A stretch of 64,000 nucleotides of DNA from Siphonodentalium dalli (GCA_032622095.1 CP136061.1:133819587-133883586), one strand, 5' to 3'; shown: positions 45,174-57,440, counted from the first letter of the stretch. Notes: generated by a model from the sequence alone, not told the origin. Made by a program: numbers and translations.

Positions 45174-46072
45174 TTGTTGTTGTTGTTGTGTAGTTTCCGG
45201 CCGCAGGCCGGGTAGGATGGTCGGAACGCATTGTGCAATTCCCTTCACCCTTTCTTGATATGTTCGATGAAAATCGATTGTTGAGGCTGTTGATGTTGTT
45301 CAGATGCGGAGGCTGACCGGAGGCAAAGTGAGGTTGGGATGTTTAGCTTTTGCTGGTTGCTTTTAGCTTTTTTCTTTTCTTGTTTTTACTTTTCGGTGGA
45401 TATGCTTTATCAAAGGCTGCCATTACTCTTATTCTAGTCTCTTCTGCTTTCTTCCTTTCTACTTCTGTGTCGGCGATTAATTTAGCAGTTTCTTTTCTGT
45501 CGTTTTCAATACTTTCAATCCATAGGCTGGTGGCATTTGTTGTTTGTTCGGAGGCCGTTGTTGTAGGATTTGCAGTTGAAGGCTCCGGCTCATTGTATTC
45601 CGAAGCCTTCGGGATGAAGTCCATGTCTGGCCGTGGAGGCGATGGTGGTGGTGATTCCATCTCCTGGACAGACTGGGCCGGGATCTCGACTGCATGGGAG
45701 GAGCTGGCTGGTGTAACATCCGTCGCCTTCTTCTCTTTCCACGCGGCTAGTCTCTCGGCATCTCTTTTTTTCCTTGATGGTGTTTTCTTCTTTTTCTTGT
45801 TCATCTTTTGTCGTGGTTTCCGTGCTGATCTGGTATTTTCCGGTCCGGTAGGGAGCCCTGAAAAGGGCTGTGCCGGGCCGGTTGGGAAATCCAGAACCAG
45901 CTGGTATCCGCCTTTATGAGCATGAAGTGACCAGCTCAGACAAGGCGTGACATGCATGGCGTCCAGCATATTAGTGACACCAATTGGTATTAACGGTGGT
46001 GAGTTCATCCTGAGAGGTGGCGATCCAAGCTCTCTGGAGGTCCGTCATGTGAAGTCGAATTGTGTTGTCGTG
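45174..46072 (-). mobile_element. 899-bp non-autonomous retroelement with (CAA)n tail, block B only
   Basis: Flanked by AGTAAGTG at 45166-45173 and 46073-46080; block A has one copy of this word at the empty site (about 19860-19867). Read on the minus strand it starts at 46072, has a 64-bp leader and a 221-codon ORF. It then has a short 3' region with the GC-rich inverted motif CCCGGCCTGCGGCCGG, and ends in (CAA)n. A simple-repeat tail, target duplication and a single ORF1-like protein suggest a shortened non-LTR element comparable in design to half-L1 elements. That is inference. Confidence 0.85.
45343..46008 (-). CDS. Lysine-rich ORF1-like protein of the 899-bp element
   Basis: 221 codons from an ATG 64 bp inside the element. 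Residues about 65-95 are strongly basic (QKMNKKKKKTPSRKKRDAER). A Pro/Ser/Thr-rich low-complexity middle follows (ESPPPSPPRP, TANPTTTASEQTTN). Residues about 165-200 form a charged heptad-like helix (ENDRKETAKLIADTEVERKK), and the end is basic again (KSKNKKRKKLKATSKS). This composition suits a nucleic-acid-binding, multimerising retroelement protein, but I cannot assign a family. No reverse transcriptase is present in the element, so it would depend on another element. Confidence 0.6.
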   Translation of the reverse strand: MNSPPLIPIGVTNMLDAMHVTPCLSWSLHAHKGGYQLVLDFPTGPAQPFSGLPTGPENTRSARKPRQKMNKKKKKTPSRKKRDAERLAAWKEKKATDVTPASSSHAVEIPAQSVQEMESPPPSPPRPDMDFIPKASEYNEPEPSTANPTTTASEQTTNATSLWIESIENDRKETAKLIADTEVERKKAEETRIRVMAAFDKAYPPKSKNKKRKKLKATSKS

Positions 46073-47166
46073 AGTAAGTGTGCAGGCTTCCCCCAAATTA
46101 ATACTTTACACCGCATTACGTTAATGGATTCGATTGGACATTTGAGGTTACCAATAGTGACTTATGATTGGCGCTCCTGACGCGGAATCACGCGGTTTGA
46201 GAACTAGAAAGTTTACGACAATTAAGTAATCAGACCCACTATTTGTATGTGGGTCTGTTGTTAATTTAGACTGATCAAGTGACAAAACATGAATTAGGAT
46301 TTTGAGGCTGTTCCATTCCAGGATTTGAATATATGACATGCCCCTCCTAGTTGCTATTTATACAAGCACTCTGACCAGCTGACTACTGGAATGGCCGACA
46401 GTAGCCGGTTGGTCATAGTGTTTGTACGGCCGTCAGTATCAGCTGGGTGGGATGTCACATATTTGAATCCGGGAACAACCTCAACATTTCAATTAAAGTT
46501 TGACCTGTTGATTAATAAATATTCGTTGATGAGTATAGTTAGCATTCCCTCCAAATAACTGAATCATATGTCTTCTGCACTTGTATATTTGTATTATCAA
46601 AACACCTCTTCAGATGAATAATAGACCATTCCAATGTCTACTTTTATAACTGAATAGGAGAACATATTCTGTAATGAAAGAGTTAATGGATTGATTTTTG
46701 GTGAGAAGTGTCCACAATATCCAACAGGCCAGGTGAACTCTGAACTGTATATGTTCCACCTATCCTCATCTTCTTCTTGCCCAAAGCAATTACTTTCATC
46801 AATGTTGTATATATATGGACAACCTATCATTATTCTTATTTATTACAACTTAGATGTTATTTATATGGATTTTTCAGTGTATTAAAAGTGATGATGTCAC
46901 ACCATACAGATGATGTATTTCAGTCCAATGAGTTATGGTTTATGCGAAATTAATTCAATGGATTTAACATTACATAACGTTTTCCCAATTTCAAAGTGAA
47001 TTTCCACGTGTTTATGGCTGTTCGTTTTGAACAAAAACATCATCACTTTGAAATATATTTTCTCATTTTAGAACAGTTTTCCAGATATCATGTATCAACC
47101 ATCATGATTTACACATTATATCAATGGGACAATCACATAATGCTATAGTCGAAACCAATTGGTTAA

Positions 47167-47763
47167 AGGGATACTGTACCCAAAATGTTGTTGTTGGTTT
47201 CTATAGTCTCCGAGTCGGAGAATAAGGTAACAATGTTTCCATTATTTGAAAGTCTGTTGAGTACGAAGTACTGTTCCGGATGGCAAATTTACCGGAATGC
47301 AAAAATACAAATTGTCGTTGTCGAGTAATTTTTGTACAGTTTTCAACCAAATAAATCAAATAAAAGTTATGTTATATGCATACTAGTCCGGTATACTCAT
47401 TTAAGTTATTGTATCGTCACTAGTCAGTGAGTGGCTTGAGTTTTCTCCCAGTATGAGCATAATTTAATGTTTCAAACGATCGTGTGTCCAATGGGTTTAC
47501 TAATCCAGTATCCCTCAATTATAATTTGATTACGTTTTGTACACGGAAATTCGTATTTTAATTTACGCCATTTTATGGCTCGAGCCATAAATTCAATTTA
47601 TATTAAATTATTAACTTTTAAATTATTAAATTTTAAGATAGCCTATTAACCTGAGCGTTAACAGAATACATCTTCGACTCAAATTACTTATGTTTCTATA
47701 TATTATCGATAATAGGTCGTTGTTATCACCGGAAATTTATTGAAAATGGCGTACAATACCCCT
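47167..47763. mobile_element. 597-bp TTAA element, block B only
   Basis: Lies between TTAA at 47163-47166 and 47764-47767; block A has a single TTAA at 20953-20956 with the same flanks. The inverted ends AGGGATACTGTACCC and AGGGGTATTGTACGCC are imperfect. The interior has no ORF worth naming and is AT-rich. It differs in its ends from the AGGTACTCAATCCGA family. Confidence 0.88.
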
Positions 47764-49743
47764 TTAATCTCTATATGTAGATCCTTCTATAGTTTTGCTC
47801 AATGCAATTTATTTAACCAATTTTGTATACGGGCGGAGAGCATGTATACTAGACTACTAGTACATCACTATTCTTATATGTAGATTAGTTGTATTGCCTC
47901 TATGTGTAACAGCTACTAGTAGGATTAGTAGCCCATAGTAGGCATTATTTGGCTAAAGATTTAGTTCAGCTGTGATGGTTTCTGACACTATACATCACAT
48001 CTTTGTTTTGGCAATAATAGATGTATGTTAACGTTATATAGAACACAACACCTGTTGCTTTCAGACGGGTATAGTATACTAATATCGCCTGCCCAAAGTA
48101 GTTATGTTCATCAATAATTGTATATATTCAAATATGCAGAAAACATGTTTTAAACAAAATTGTAAGCAGCGAATAGTATCGGTTATTGATTGCTATTTAC
48201 TCCCCTGTTTATTCCTATTTACGTCCCTGTTTTATTCCTATTTACAATGGAAAACCATGGTGGCTCATCCGATAAGGTGCATGGTGCATCAGGCCAATAT
48301 ATGCCTCCAGGAATAGTGTAGCTTCTTCGAATCTGATAATCCACGCACAAGAAACCTATGCTGATGGACAAATATAATAAATCCAGTGCCTGGTATATCC
48401 CCATTTTGTTTGTAGAAATGGGGTCACGGGGAACTCAGTTGGTAAGTGCATGGCACATTTGGCCAACATAAGCCGTCCAGTGGTGGCCAAGTTTGTTCAA
48501 ACCACAATAAGCGAGGATTTGTGATTCACGTAAAGGGAAGATAATCTATTCGTGTATCTGGGCAAGTCCTTGTCAATTTCTTGCTGGTGGTTTCTATGTT
48601 TAATGGGGTGATTGACCCTTTGTGCGGTCTTTCCTCCACCATTAAAACTTAAAATGTTTTATGGTTGTGTAAGTGATCAGAATTAGTTATCAGAATTTGA
48701 ACCATCTTCGCCATCACGGGGCGCCTAATGTTGGCATAATGTGCCATGCACCTTGCCAACTGAGCCACTATGGACCTCATTTCTACAAAGAAAATGGGGG
48801 TATACCAGGCGCTGCCGCACTGGATTTATTATACCATACATCAGCATAGGTTTCTTGCCCATGGATTATCAGATTCGAACAAGCTTCATGGTTATGGGCG
48901 GCATGTATTGACCTGATGCATCATGCACCTTGTCAATTGAGTCACCAGGGGGCTCCACGGTAAATAGGAATAAATCGGGGGCGTAACTAGGAATAAAATA
49001 GGGACGTAAATGCGAACAAATAGTGATGTATATAGTAAACGATAGCCATGAAATAAACGGTCTGAGAATGATATATAATCATATATAATCATATTTTCAC
49101 ATTTTGTCCTTAGAGTCATTCACTTCTAACCATATCTGGAAATGTTGGTTTGTTGTCCATACCGTTTGTTGAATACCGTTTATGCTAGATGCAGAAATGT
49201 CCTGGAAAACAGTGAACGAGCTTCTAAACTTTCCAATGATATTGCTATTGTTTTCAATTCAACACTAAGTCTTATCCTTTCGTTTTCCAAAGCGGGTCAA
49301 ATTATTTCGAGATAAATATTACATTTTTTTTCTCTTTGTCTATCTGGAAATAAGAATATTTGTATGTGTGACTTCAACTCAATATTTGCTGCAAGTGATA
49401 TGCATAGCACATTTCGGTGCAGCCTCGTTGATGGACTATTATGGATATAGTAGTTATTGTATTTATTGAATGTTTTTTGCCAAATGTCAATACGCAGGCT
49501 GAAGGTTCTTTTTAAAGACACACCAACTGAGTCTTAATCTTAATAAAAACAACTTCGATATCTCCCCCATTTGGTTTATGAGTTGTTTCGACAAAATTAT
49601 AATCCAAAATATGTTCGATAATATTCAAACATCTGTACATAGTCGATATATATAGGCATCCCATCTGGGGACACCACTGTCACATTTCGAGGGTTACCGC
49701 CATATTATATGTCCCATGATATATTTTCCATCAGTAATCTCAG

Positions 49744-49960
49744 ATGGACCTTTCTACTTTTGGTGCCGACTGTTTGGCTACATCTCTCGCTCTACATTCC
49801 GAAATTCAGGCTCTGTGCCGTGCAATGTCAGGACGGTTTTGTAGCCGGAACAGATCGGGTATTTTTCATATTTATTTATAATTTCTAGTGTCACAACACA
49901 CGTGGTGTGTTTTTATTTATTTATTTGTACATACGCCAGAAGTAGGATTGAAGGGTATGA
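49744..49960. mobile_element. 217-bp MITE with 8-bp duplication, block B only
   Basis: Flanked by AATCTCAG (49736-49743) and AATCTCCG (49961-49968); the empty site is A 22942-22949. The ends GGACCTTTCTACTTTTGG and its imperfect inverse (CCAGAAGTAGGATTGAAGG) suggest a hAT-type MITE. Related sequence lies at 18950-19110 and 44220-44370. Confidence 0.75.
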
Positions 49961-51418
49961 AATCTCCGTATTACGTCTTATAAACGATTATAAATATTAA
50001 AAATAATAAAGAAAAAAAATGTAAATGTCAATAAACATTTTGTTTCATTATTATAAAATTTATCACATTTCCCACCAACGAATATGAATCATTCTGCACT
50101 TTTATCTTGTTGTCTGTTTGTCGTCTGATTATATTACCTGAACACCCCTCCAAATGAATACTAGACCGTTCCCATGTATACTTGTATAACTGAGTGGGAT
50201 AATCCATGCATTATAGAGAGGGTTAAAGTTTTTGTAACACTTATAATGCTGAATCTCTTTGCAGTAGCCTTTCTTCGTTACTTTGGCAACAACGTTCAAT
50301 ACGCATATTTGCATACCAAATGTGCCATTGAATCTTGAAAGTATTCAAGACGATTTATGAGTAATAGTGATATTGCATAATTAGATGGATCTGTCATTTG
50401 TTTAAACTATAACACTGTATGATTTATGTGAATAATTTGAATTAATGTATTTTATGACAATTGATTAATTGACATGACATGTGTCTATATGAGTAACACT
50501 GTGATAATGATCCATATAAACTTGTTCAGCTAAAATTATTAATGTGCATTTTAAGATGATCTGAAAAGTCACCCTTATAAAGCTCGCCCTGGAATAATTC
50601 ACAATGAATAATTAAAGATTAAAGAACGACTATTTTAATTTAAAAAAATACTTATCATTCAACTGCATATGTTGTACCTATACCTATTAGTACATGAAGC
50701 CAAATCGCCACCAGTAATATCTTAACTGAACCAGTTATCATGGGTTTGTAACATGACTGTGATTCTGATAGATGTTTTCCATTTGAATGTACGGTGCTGC
50801 TTTGTCTAAGATAATCATATAATTTTATATCAATATTAGAATGTTTATGTTTTTGTTTGTTTTTTTTTGGTAATTAATATATTTTGTTTATTAAATTGTT
50901 ATTTGTTAATGTATTTGGTTGATTAAGAAATCAAGTGGATAGGCAAAGTTTGATTGTCTGAGTTTGGTCAACAGTAGTATTGTACATGTATGTACACTTG
51001 ACTATAATTTTGTCATACAATCGATCACCTGGTTTTGGGATTTCAAAATCCTATGCTGTATTGTACTACATAGATTTTAGTATTGTACATGTATACGCAT
51101 GGATATAATTTTGTCGTTGAATCGATCACATTATGACATTGGGATTTTGAAATATATTTTTTTTATATCTAGTACTGATTGTGACCTATCTAAGACATTC
51201 GATTTGAGCCTGCCCTTTGAGAGAATAAATTATTGAAATAAAACAATGAGTCTGGTGTCATTTTCTTCTTCTCCACCTTATACCAGGTTAGAAACATCCT
51301 GAATTCAACTAGTATAGTTATATTTAACTATTATAGTTGAATTTGACTGCCAATATACTATTTCCCTGTTTTGTAGACACATTTGGACCTCGCATCCCAT
51401 GCAGTCCTCGGCCAAACT

Positions 51419-51733
51419 TCTCCAAATATGCCCGTTATTTCGTCAAAAACACTTCTTCAAATATCTCCGTTATTTAGTTAATAAAAATAATTTCTTATTT
51501 CATAATTCGCGCTATTTCGTCATTTCGATGCATTTTTTATTCCGCAATTTCGCTGTATTTTCCTATTTCGCTTTTTCGTGGTATTTCATATTTCGATAAT
51601 TCGCTATATTTGACATATTATGGGATATTGGCATGCCTCAACGGCTGGCGTGGCATGCCACATACCCTTTATCACTGAGGAATTTTAACTAATAGTTTTG
51701 TATTACTACAGAGTAACATTGGTCTGTATCAGG
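51419..51733. other. Segment unique to block B, rich in ATTTCG words
   Basis: 315 bp replacing the 534-bp segment of block A. Short words such as CTATTTCGTCATTTCG and TATTTCGCTTTTTCG recur, with AATTCGC interspersed. No coding signal. Confidence 0.6.
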
Positions 51734-51869
51734 TGCACTTATGCATCAATGACCTTATAGTGTGACTTTCTAAATTACTTCCTTATCTGGTGCCATTATG
51801 ATTATATACATATTAAGGCTGAAGGTTTCACCTAAAAAAGGAGTTTAAGGGTACACAGTATTTTAATAT

Positions 51870-52480
51870 TTCAATCTATTTCAATCTGAATTTCGAACTT
51901 CAATCCATATCGAAATTCGTGCAGATTGAAATAAATTGAGTAATTTCTCGAAGCTGAACGTTAGTTTGCTGGATTCTCTTACGGAAAGAATCAAAAATAT
52001 AAAGTTTCCGCTCGATCCAGCCATAAACAGTGCCACTTCCTTTCAGAACCACCCCAACAATACCTTAATATTGAACGCGCAGTGACGAAATTTTCAGCAG
52101 TATGTCAGAAAAAATGAAAAAAAAAATCACGTTTGACCCAAATTCGAGAAGGCGAGCATGAATTGAATTACAACAAAGAACTTGATGCAAAAAAAAAAAA
52201 AAATAGCGTTCAAATTTCATTCTGAATTTCGAACTTCAATCCAGATCGCAATTCGCCCCGATTTAAATTCAAAGCATCAGATCGAGTAATTCTCGAAGCT
52301 GAGCGTTAGTTTGCTGGATTCTCTTACGGAAAGTATCAAAAATACCAAGTTTCAGCTCGATCCAGCAATAAACATTAACACTTCCCTTCAGCACCACCAC
52401 TCAAAATTTAATATTGAACGCGAAAGTCCACCGTCTCTCAGAAAAAAAAGTTAAAACAATCACCTTTGACCCAAAATTCG
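51870..52480. repeat. Two tandem imperfect about 330-bp units (block B)
   Basis: Counterpart of 25195-25800, with a small extra piece (AAATTCAAAGCATCAGATCG, about 52265). Confidence 0.73.
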
Positions 52481-52674
52481 GGAAGGGGAGCGCGAATTGG
52501 AATGCAACAACGAACTTGAGGCAAAACAAGTTAGAGTTTGAATATCAATCTGAATTTCGAACTTCGAACTTCAATCTAACTTTACGCGAATCTCCACCTA
52601 ATTTCGAACTTCGATCCAACATCACGAACCCGTTTAAACTGCCTCTTTGAAATTCGCTTTCTGGCCTCATGTGG

Positions 52675-54407
52675 GTAGGTTCTATTTGTTTGCTGGTATA
52701 GAACACGGATGAATGGTAGTTTTGTTGTGTAAAATCGGATTAGGACATCTTTAATAAATAGCCAGGTTGAGCCACACGTACGTGTAACTTGTAACGCGTG
52801 TTGCCATGTATTGTCAACATAGGTCACATGCCACACGATATCATTTGGCCTATATCCATGTACGCGGTCAAACCGTTTGGAAGTTTCGTGTCCAACGTGT
52901 AGCATATGAAACTTTTAGCCAAGGGGAATAATCCAATCTTCTGATCACCAAATGGGCGATAAACGCTGCAGCTGTGCAGCCAGAGATTAGAGATTGAGCG
53001 AAGATATCTTAAAGTGATGTGAAGCACTCCGGTACGGATATCAAATATATAACTGGAGAATAATTTTGCTCAAAGTAGTAATTTTTACAAATATTAAATC
53101 AAAATTTACAACACACACTGTCATTCTTATATATTAATTAAATGCAGTGACTCTCGATGACGAAATCGTTTTCGTTAGTTTATCGCCGACAGATGCGTCC
53201 CGAATCGAGTAGTGAATATTTACAACTGAGCGTATATATACTTCAGACGATGTTTTCTATGGAGTGGTACGGTCGATTTGCTTCAGTTTTTCGGCAATGT
53301 TAGTAGAATGCTACATTCATCCAGTTGAAATATATAGCGCCTGGATACTAATTGATCAGTTTCACGCACAAGAACAAGTATATAATATGTCTTTAATTTG
53401 ATTGAAGCAAATTGAGCGCATCGATCGCTGGTCACATTGTGACCGATTATTCTCACCATGCGAGTATTGCACCCTGGTCAAGTGGTCCTATGATGCTGAT
53501 GGTCCTGCTGAATTGCTATGATACGGGTAGGGCAAACTGATGCCGTTACGGCTGATATCTATGAAACGTGTAGGTTTGGCGCTGTAAAACCATCTAACTG
53601 TTCCAGCCATGTGCATCTCCATATCAATGCCATATCTAGTAACACACGTTACAAGTTACACGAACTTGTGCACGTACGCTGAACCCCGCTAATCTCTCTG
53701 AAATAATAAATTTTATCAATTCAATAAGTCGATTTAAATGCTTTAAATATTCCGCTTATACGTATTTGATTACTATCGACTATCAAAGAAACAAACAATA
53801 CTGGTAACGAGAAATAGAGGATCTATACAACTCTCCCCAGTTTATAGCGGATCCCTGAAATCATCACCCGAACGGAAACTTACCAAATATCTAATGTATT
53901 CCTCGTGTGAAATTTATTGTTATTATGTCATAATTGAATATCTTGATGTCATAAATATTTGTATCTGTAATATCCACATATCGATTACCAGAATAAACTG
54001 AATCTGAATCTATAAGAAAACATAGGTGCACATGGCATAAATTCCCTCTCCGTGTGACACCTTGCCTCAACTGACGCCTGGACATCAACTGCCTGTTAAA
54101 AAAAACTATTAATCCTAATCCGTTTTATGCAATAAAAGAAGCAGTATATATTAGGTCAACATGCTATTCAAACTGACGGTGTAATATAATGCATGCAGGG
54201 TGTCGGGTAACGATGTTTTAACGACGTGCATCGGATTATCAATTGCGCATTCGTATATGTGCATGTCTACGGCGTTGAAATGTTAATTAACACATTTAAA
54301 GTGTTGTGCTTCTGTGTCAAAATAATTCGGACGTGTCAAACTGTATGGGCAATGTACATAATCATGCATGTTGCTTTAACATATAAAGGTCTGTATACTA
54401 TCATTAT
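52675..54407. other. Unique DNA after block B
   Basis: No gene supported. A mirrored pair (GTACGTGTAACTTGTAACGC at about 52780 and ACACGTTACAAGTTACACGA at about 53644) brackets about 0.9 kb and may mark an old element. A short palindrome GGTCACATTGTGACC lies near 53430. Confidence 0.45.
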
Positions 54408-55768
54408 GATCAATTTAGAAGAAGTGAGAAGGAATCTGAACCAGGGAAAACCTAACAAAGCACCCGGTGACGATGATATCACGTACGGCGTAATTAGACA
54501 GGCGCCGAACGAGCTATTTATTCGTCTTACTAACCTATATAACAAATGCCTGAGACTGGGTTACTTTCCCAAAACATGGAAAACTGCAATCGGGACAATG
54601 ATTCCTAAACCCGGCAAGGACCATACTATCCCAACCAACTATAGGCCCATCAGCTTATTAAAATGCACTGGCAAACTTTTTGAACGGATTATCAGCACAC
54701 GTATAAAGACTCACTTAGAGAGCATTAATTTTTTCAACAAACACCAACGGGCTTATAGGAGCGGGAAAGAGGGCATAGAACATGTATATCGATTAACGGA
54801 AGATATTAGAACGGCAATAAGCAGACGCTGGGAAACCGGGGCCATATTCCTCGACGTTGAAAAAGCTTTTGATTCTGTATGGCACAATGGGCTCAGATAC
54901 AAACTCAGAACACGCACAGAACTACCACAAAAAAATAGTTAGACTTCTATCATCGTTCTTAACACACAGAAACATAGCAGTTAAAATAAATGATGAAATT
55001 TCCGAAACAGTCAATCTTAAAGCCGGTACCCCCCAGGGGTCAGTCTTAAGCCCTCTCCTTTTTTTAATGTACGTAAACGATACACCTTTAGAGTCTACAC
55101 ATAATGTACAAGCTTCACAATTTGCAGACGACCTGGGCATATGGACACTAGCAAAAGGAAATAAATTAATTGAACTTAGACTGCAAAAACAACTCACAGA
55201 ACTTGAAAAATGGTGTTCAAAATGGAGAATAAAACTAAATGCAAATAAAACACAGTTGGTAGTATTTGGGAACCGAACTCATAGATCAGAGCCAAAACTC
55301 ACGCTATTTAACGAACCAATAAAACAAAATAAAGAAGCAACTCTATTAGGATTCACTCTAGATGAGAACTTCAGACTTAACAAGCATATTAAGAATATTT
55401 CAACTAAAGCTTTACAAAGAACCGCACTCCTAACGAGACTTCGGGGCACGGGGTGGGGGGTAAACCCAAGCACCCTAATCAAATTATATAAACAATTCAT
55501 TCGCCCAGTCATGGAATACGGGGCAATAGTTACTTCAAAATGCAGTCAAACAAACCTATGCATAATGCAGCGGGCCCAAAACGTAGCACTTAGAAGAGCC
55601 CTTTTCGAAATAAGGTCAACACCTATTTCTGCCCTTCATTTGACTGCAGACGTCCCATACATAAAACAAAGGCTTCAAGAACTGGCGGACCTAACTTTAA
55701 CCCGTATCAGTAACTCCAGTCTCATAACCGAACTAAATCTAAGAAAGTTACTCCTCGACAAGGACTAA
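54408..55768 (+). pseudogene. Jockey/I-like reverse transcriptase, 5'-truncated and frameshifted
   Basis: The RT domain starts almost at once (EEVRRNLNQGKPNKAPGDDD) and continues with LGYFPKTWKTA, NYRPISLL, LDVEKAFDSVWHN, then after a frame change GTPQGSVLSPLLF and the catalytic FADD at 55121-55132. The thumb and end follow (LLGFTLDENFRLNKHI, LIKLYKQFIRPVMEYGA), with a stop at 55766-55768. This order and the YKQFIRP motif fit the Jockey/I group. A single-base frame change lies between about 54900 and 54925. No endonuclease domain is visible upstream, so the element is 5'-truncated as most such copies are. It would have copied element RNA at a nicked target. Confidence 0.9.
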
Positions 55769-55825
55769 CCACCTAACACCTATTATTACTGAACTTGTAT
55801 TTATTGAATATATGCATATCATTAC

Positions 55826-56190
55826 ATTGACTAACACCAAAATCAAAACATAGGTTAGCGGGCGCAAGCCCTAGATGACTCCTTGGGCGCTGATGAATGT
55901 CCTCGGGCGGTGTAGATACGCTTGTCGTGGCCGTAGTATAAGTTATCGAATAATTATCTCCTTCAAACCTAACTAACACTCATTATATACCGGCATTCGC
56001 AAAAATAAAAAAAAAAAAAAAAAAAAATTGACTAACACCAAAATCAAAACATAGGATATCGGGCTCACGCCCTAGATGGCTCCTTGGGCGCTGATGAATG
56101 TCCTCGGGCGGCAATATACGCTTATCGTGCCGTAGTATAAGCCGTCGAACACTTATCTCCTCCAAAATCAACTAACACTACTAAATTGAC
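55826..56190. repeat. Duplicated 3' UTR unit separated by an A tract
   Basis: ATTGACTAACACCAAAATCA starts both units (55826 and 56027). Both contain CTCCTTGGGCGCTGATGAAT and GTCCTCGGGCGG. A 21-base A run (56007-56027) divides them. Confidence 0.85.
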
Positions 56191-57350
56191 AACACTTCCT
56201 TTACAGAAATTGTGTATATATATCCAATATTTTTTCAAAATACATTAAAAACAACCCAAAAAAAGCACAAAAACCAAAAAAAATATATTCACTGTATATA
56301 TATATATCCACATATACCATTGTCTACCATCATACATACTTTTTCAACCAATAAACTACAACAAGAACATGAAGGTGATTTCACTTACGCCCGCGCCCTG
56401 GGAACCCATTCAAACTGGGGGAATATGCAATCAATTCTATAACAGGCACTGCCCGCCACCAATATAATTACAAATTCACTTTCAGAAGCTAGCGCTTTGT
56501 CATACACATTCCACTCACCTAACAACACCAATCAAGCGGGATCCGGCTTGAAAACCGACCCAGCACTAGCTTGGGGTGGGGTGCGGGAACTACAGACCCA
56601 TAAGTGGTCATAGCTCTAAACGAGTTAGGAGCGGCATATACCAAAATATGCTAGCCCCGCTTGCCACTCTGTCTTTTCTTCGGGAGTAGGACGGCTCACG
56701 GCTCAAGAACTGAACACACTGAAATGTACTAAATTTATATAAATGTTTTTAAAAAAATAAAGAAATTACCAAAAATATAAAACCAAAAATCTATTGAATG
56801 TAATCATATATATCTCTGTACAAAACCATTTGCAAATATCGTCAACAATTAAAGTATATCTTGTATAAAATCTTCGGATTTACTTCACCTATCGGAACCC
56901 AAATAACTCAGAGTCTTCACTTACGCCCGTGCTATGGGATGCAGGGTGGTCCATACAGACACAACGAAACGAAATAAACAAAACATACTGTCTCTGCGCA
57001 TTTGGCTATAGCAGAATAGCGGTATGATGGCGCATTGAATCACATTGAATCACACGCTCTGCCTTGCGGTTGTTTTTTAAACAACTAACAAACTAACACC
57101 ATTTTAAAATTATAACACGGGGCCCCGCTCCTTTTCAGCGCACCAGATGACACGCTCAGATCAACCATATATTAAATTAAAGGGACCCACCGGGACACCC
57201 CCCACACCCCATATTAAAGCTCGTGGGCTCTTCCCCAAATAATCCATCCAATCAATTCAATCAACGAAATAACATTAATTCATTATGTCCGCTTTTGCCG
57301 GGTTCAGACATGATTATTTTATGTGTGCTATATCTCCAACAACAACAAAC

Positions 57351-57420
57351 CGTGGGGTGAAGGAGAAGATCACTCGATCTTTTCGACCATCCCGGGCGCT
57401 CCGCGCCCATCTACTCACTC
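57351..57420 (+). other. Retroelement 3' tail with CAACAACAAC and GC-rich hairpin
   Basis: CAACAACAACAA, GGGGTGAAGGAGAAGATCAC, CGACCATCCCGGGCGCTCCG resembles the 3' end of the element at 45174-46072 (GGGTGAAGGGAATTG, CGACCATCCTACCCGGCC). Likely the same or a sister family. Confidence 0.5.
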
Positions 57421-57440
57421 ACAAATTATGATCATCAGAT

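Larger units (their letters stand above)
43492..51418. other. Block B distal intergenic DNA
   Basis: Counterpart of 18223-24516. Apart from the insertions listed separately I see no gene. Worn MITEs match those of block A (for example about 46500-46690 and 50070-50225). Confidence 0.5.
28978..52674. repeat. Segmental duplication block B
   Basis: Collinear with block A (7202-25962). Compared with A it has extra segments at 31214-33135, 40092-42117, 45174-46072, 47167-47763 and 49744-49960, and it lacks the MITE at A 12854-13334. Clean target duplications and empty sites in A support four of the extras as insertions. Confidence 0.92.
55769..57440 (+). mobile_element. 3' UTR and associated tails of the Jockey-like element
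   Basis: 55826-56190 is a tandem duplication of a roughly 175-bp unit. Further on, CACTTACGCCCG occurs at about 56380 and 56920, each followed by similar short text, and a GC-rich block lies at about 56535-56700. The right limit is uncertain; several 3' tails may be joined here. Confidence 0.5.

Noticed and set aside
45350-45919. 189-codon + strand frame opposite the lysine-rich ORF
   Set aside because: Mirror of the minus-strand ORF. Element polarity ((CAA)n tail and leader) places the real gene on the minus strand.
52760-53690. Complete transposon bounded by mirrored GTACGTGTAACTTGTAACGC sequences
   Set aside because: The mirrored pair is real but short and imperfect, with no target duplication or coding content seen, so I only mention it in the spacer entry.
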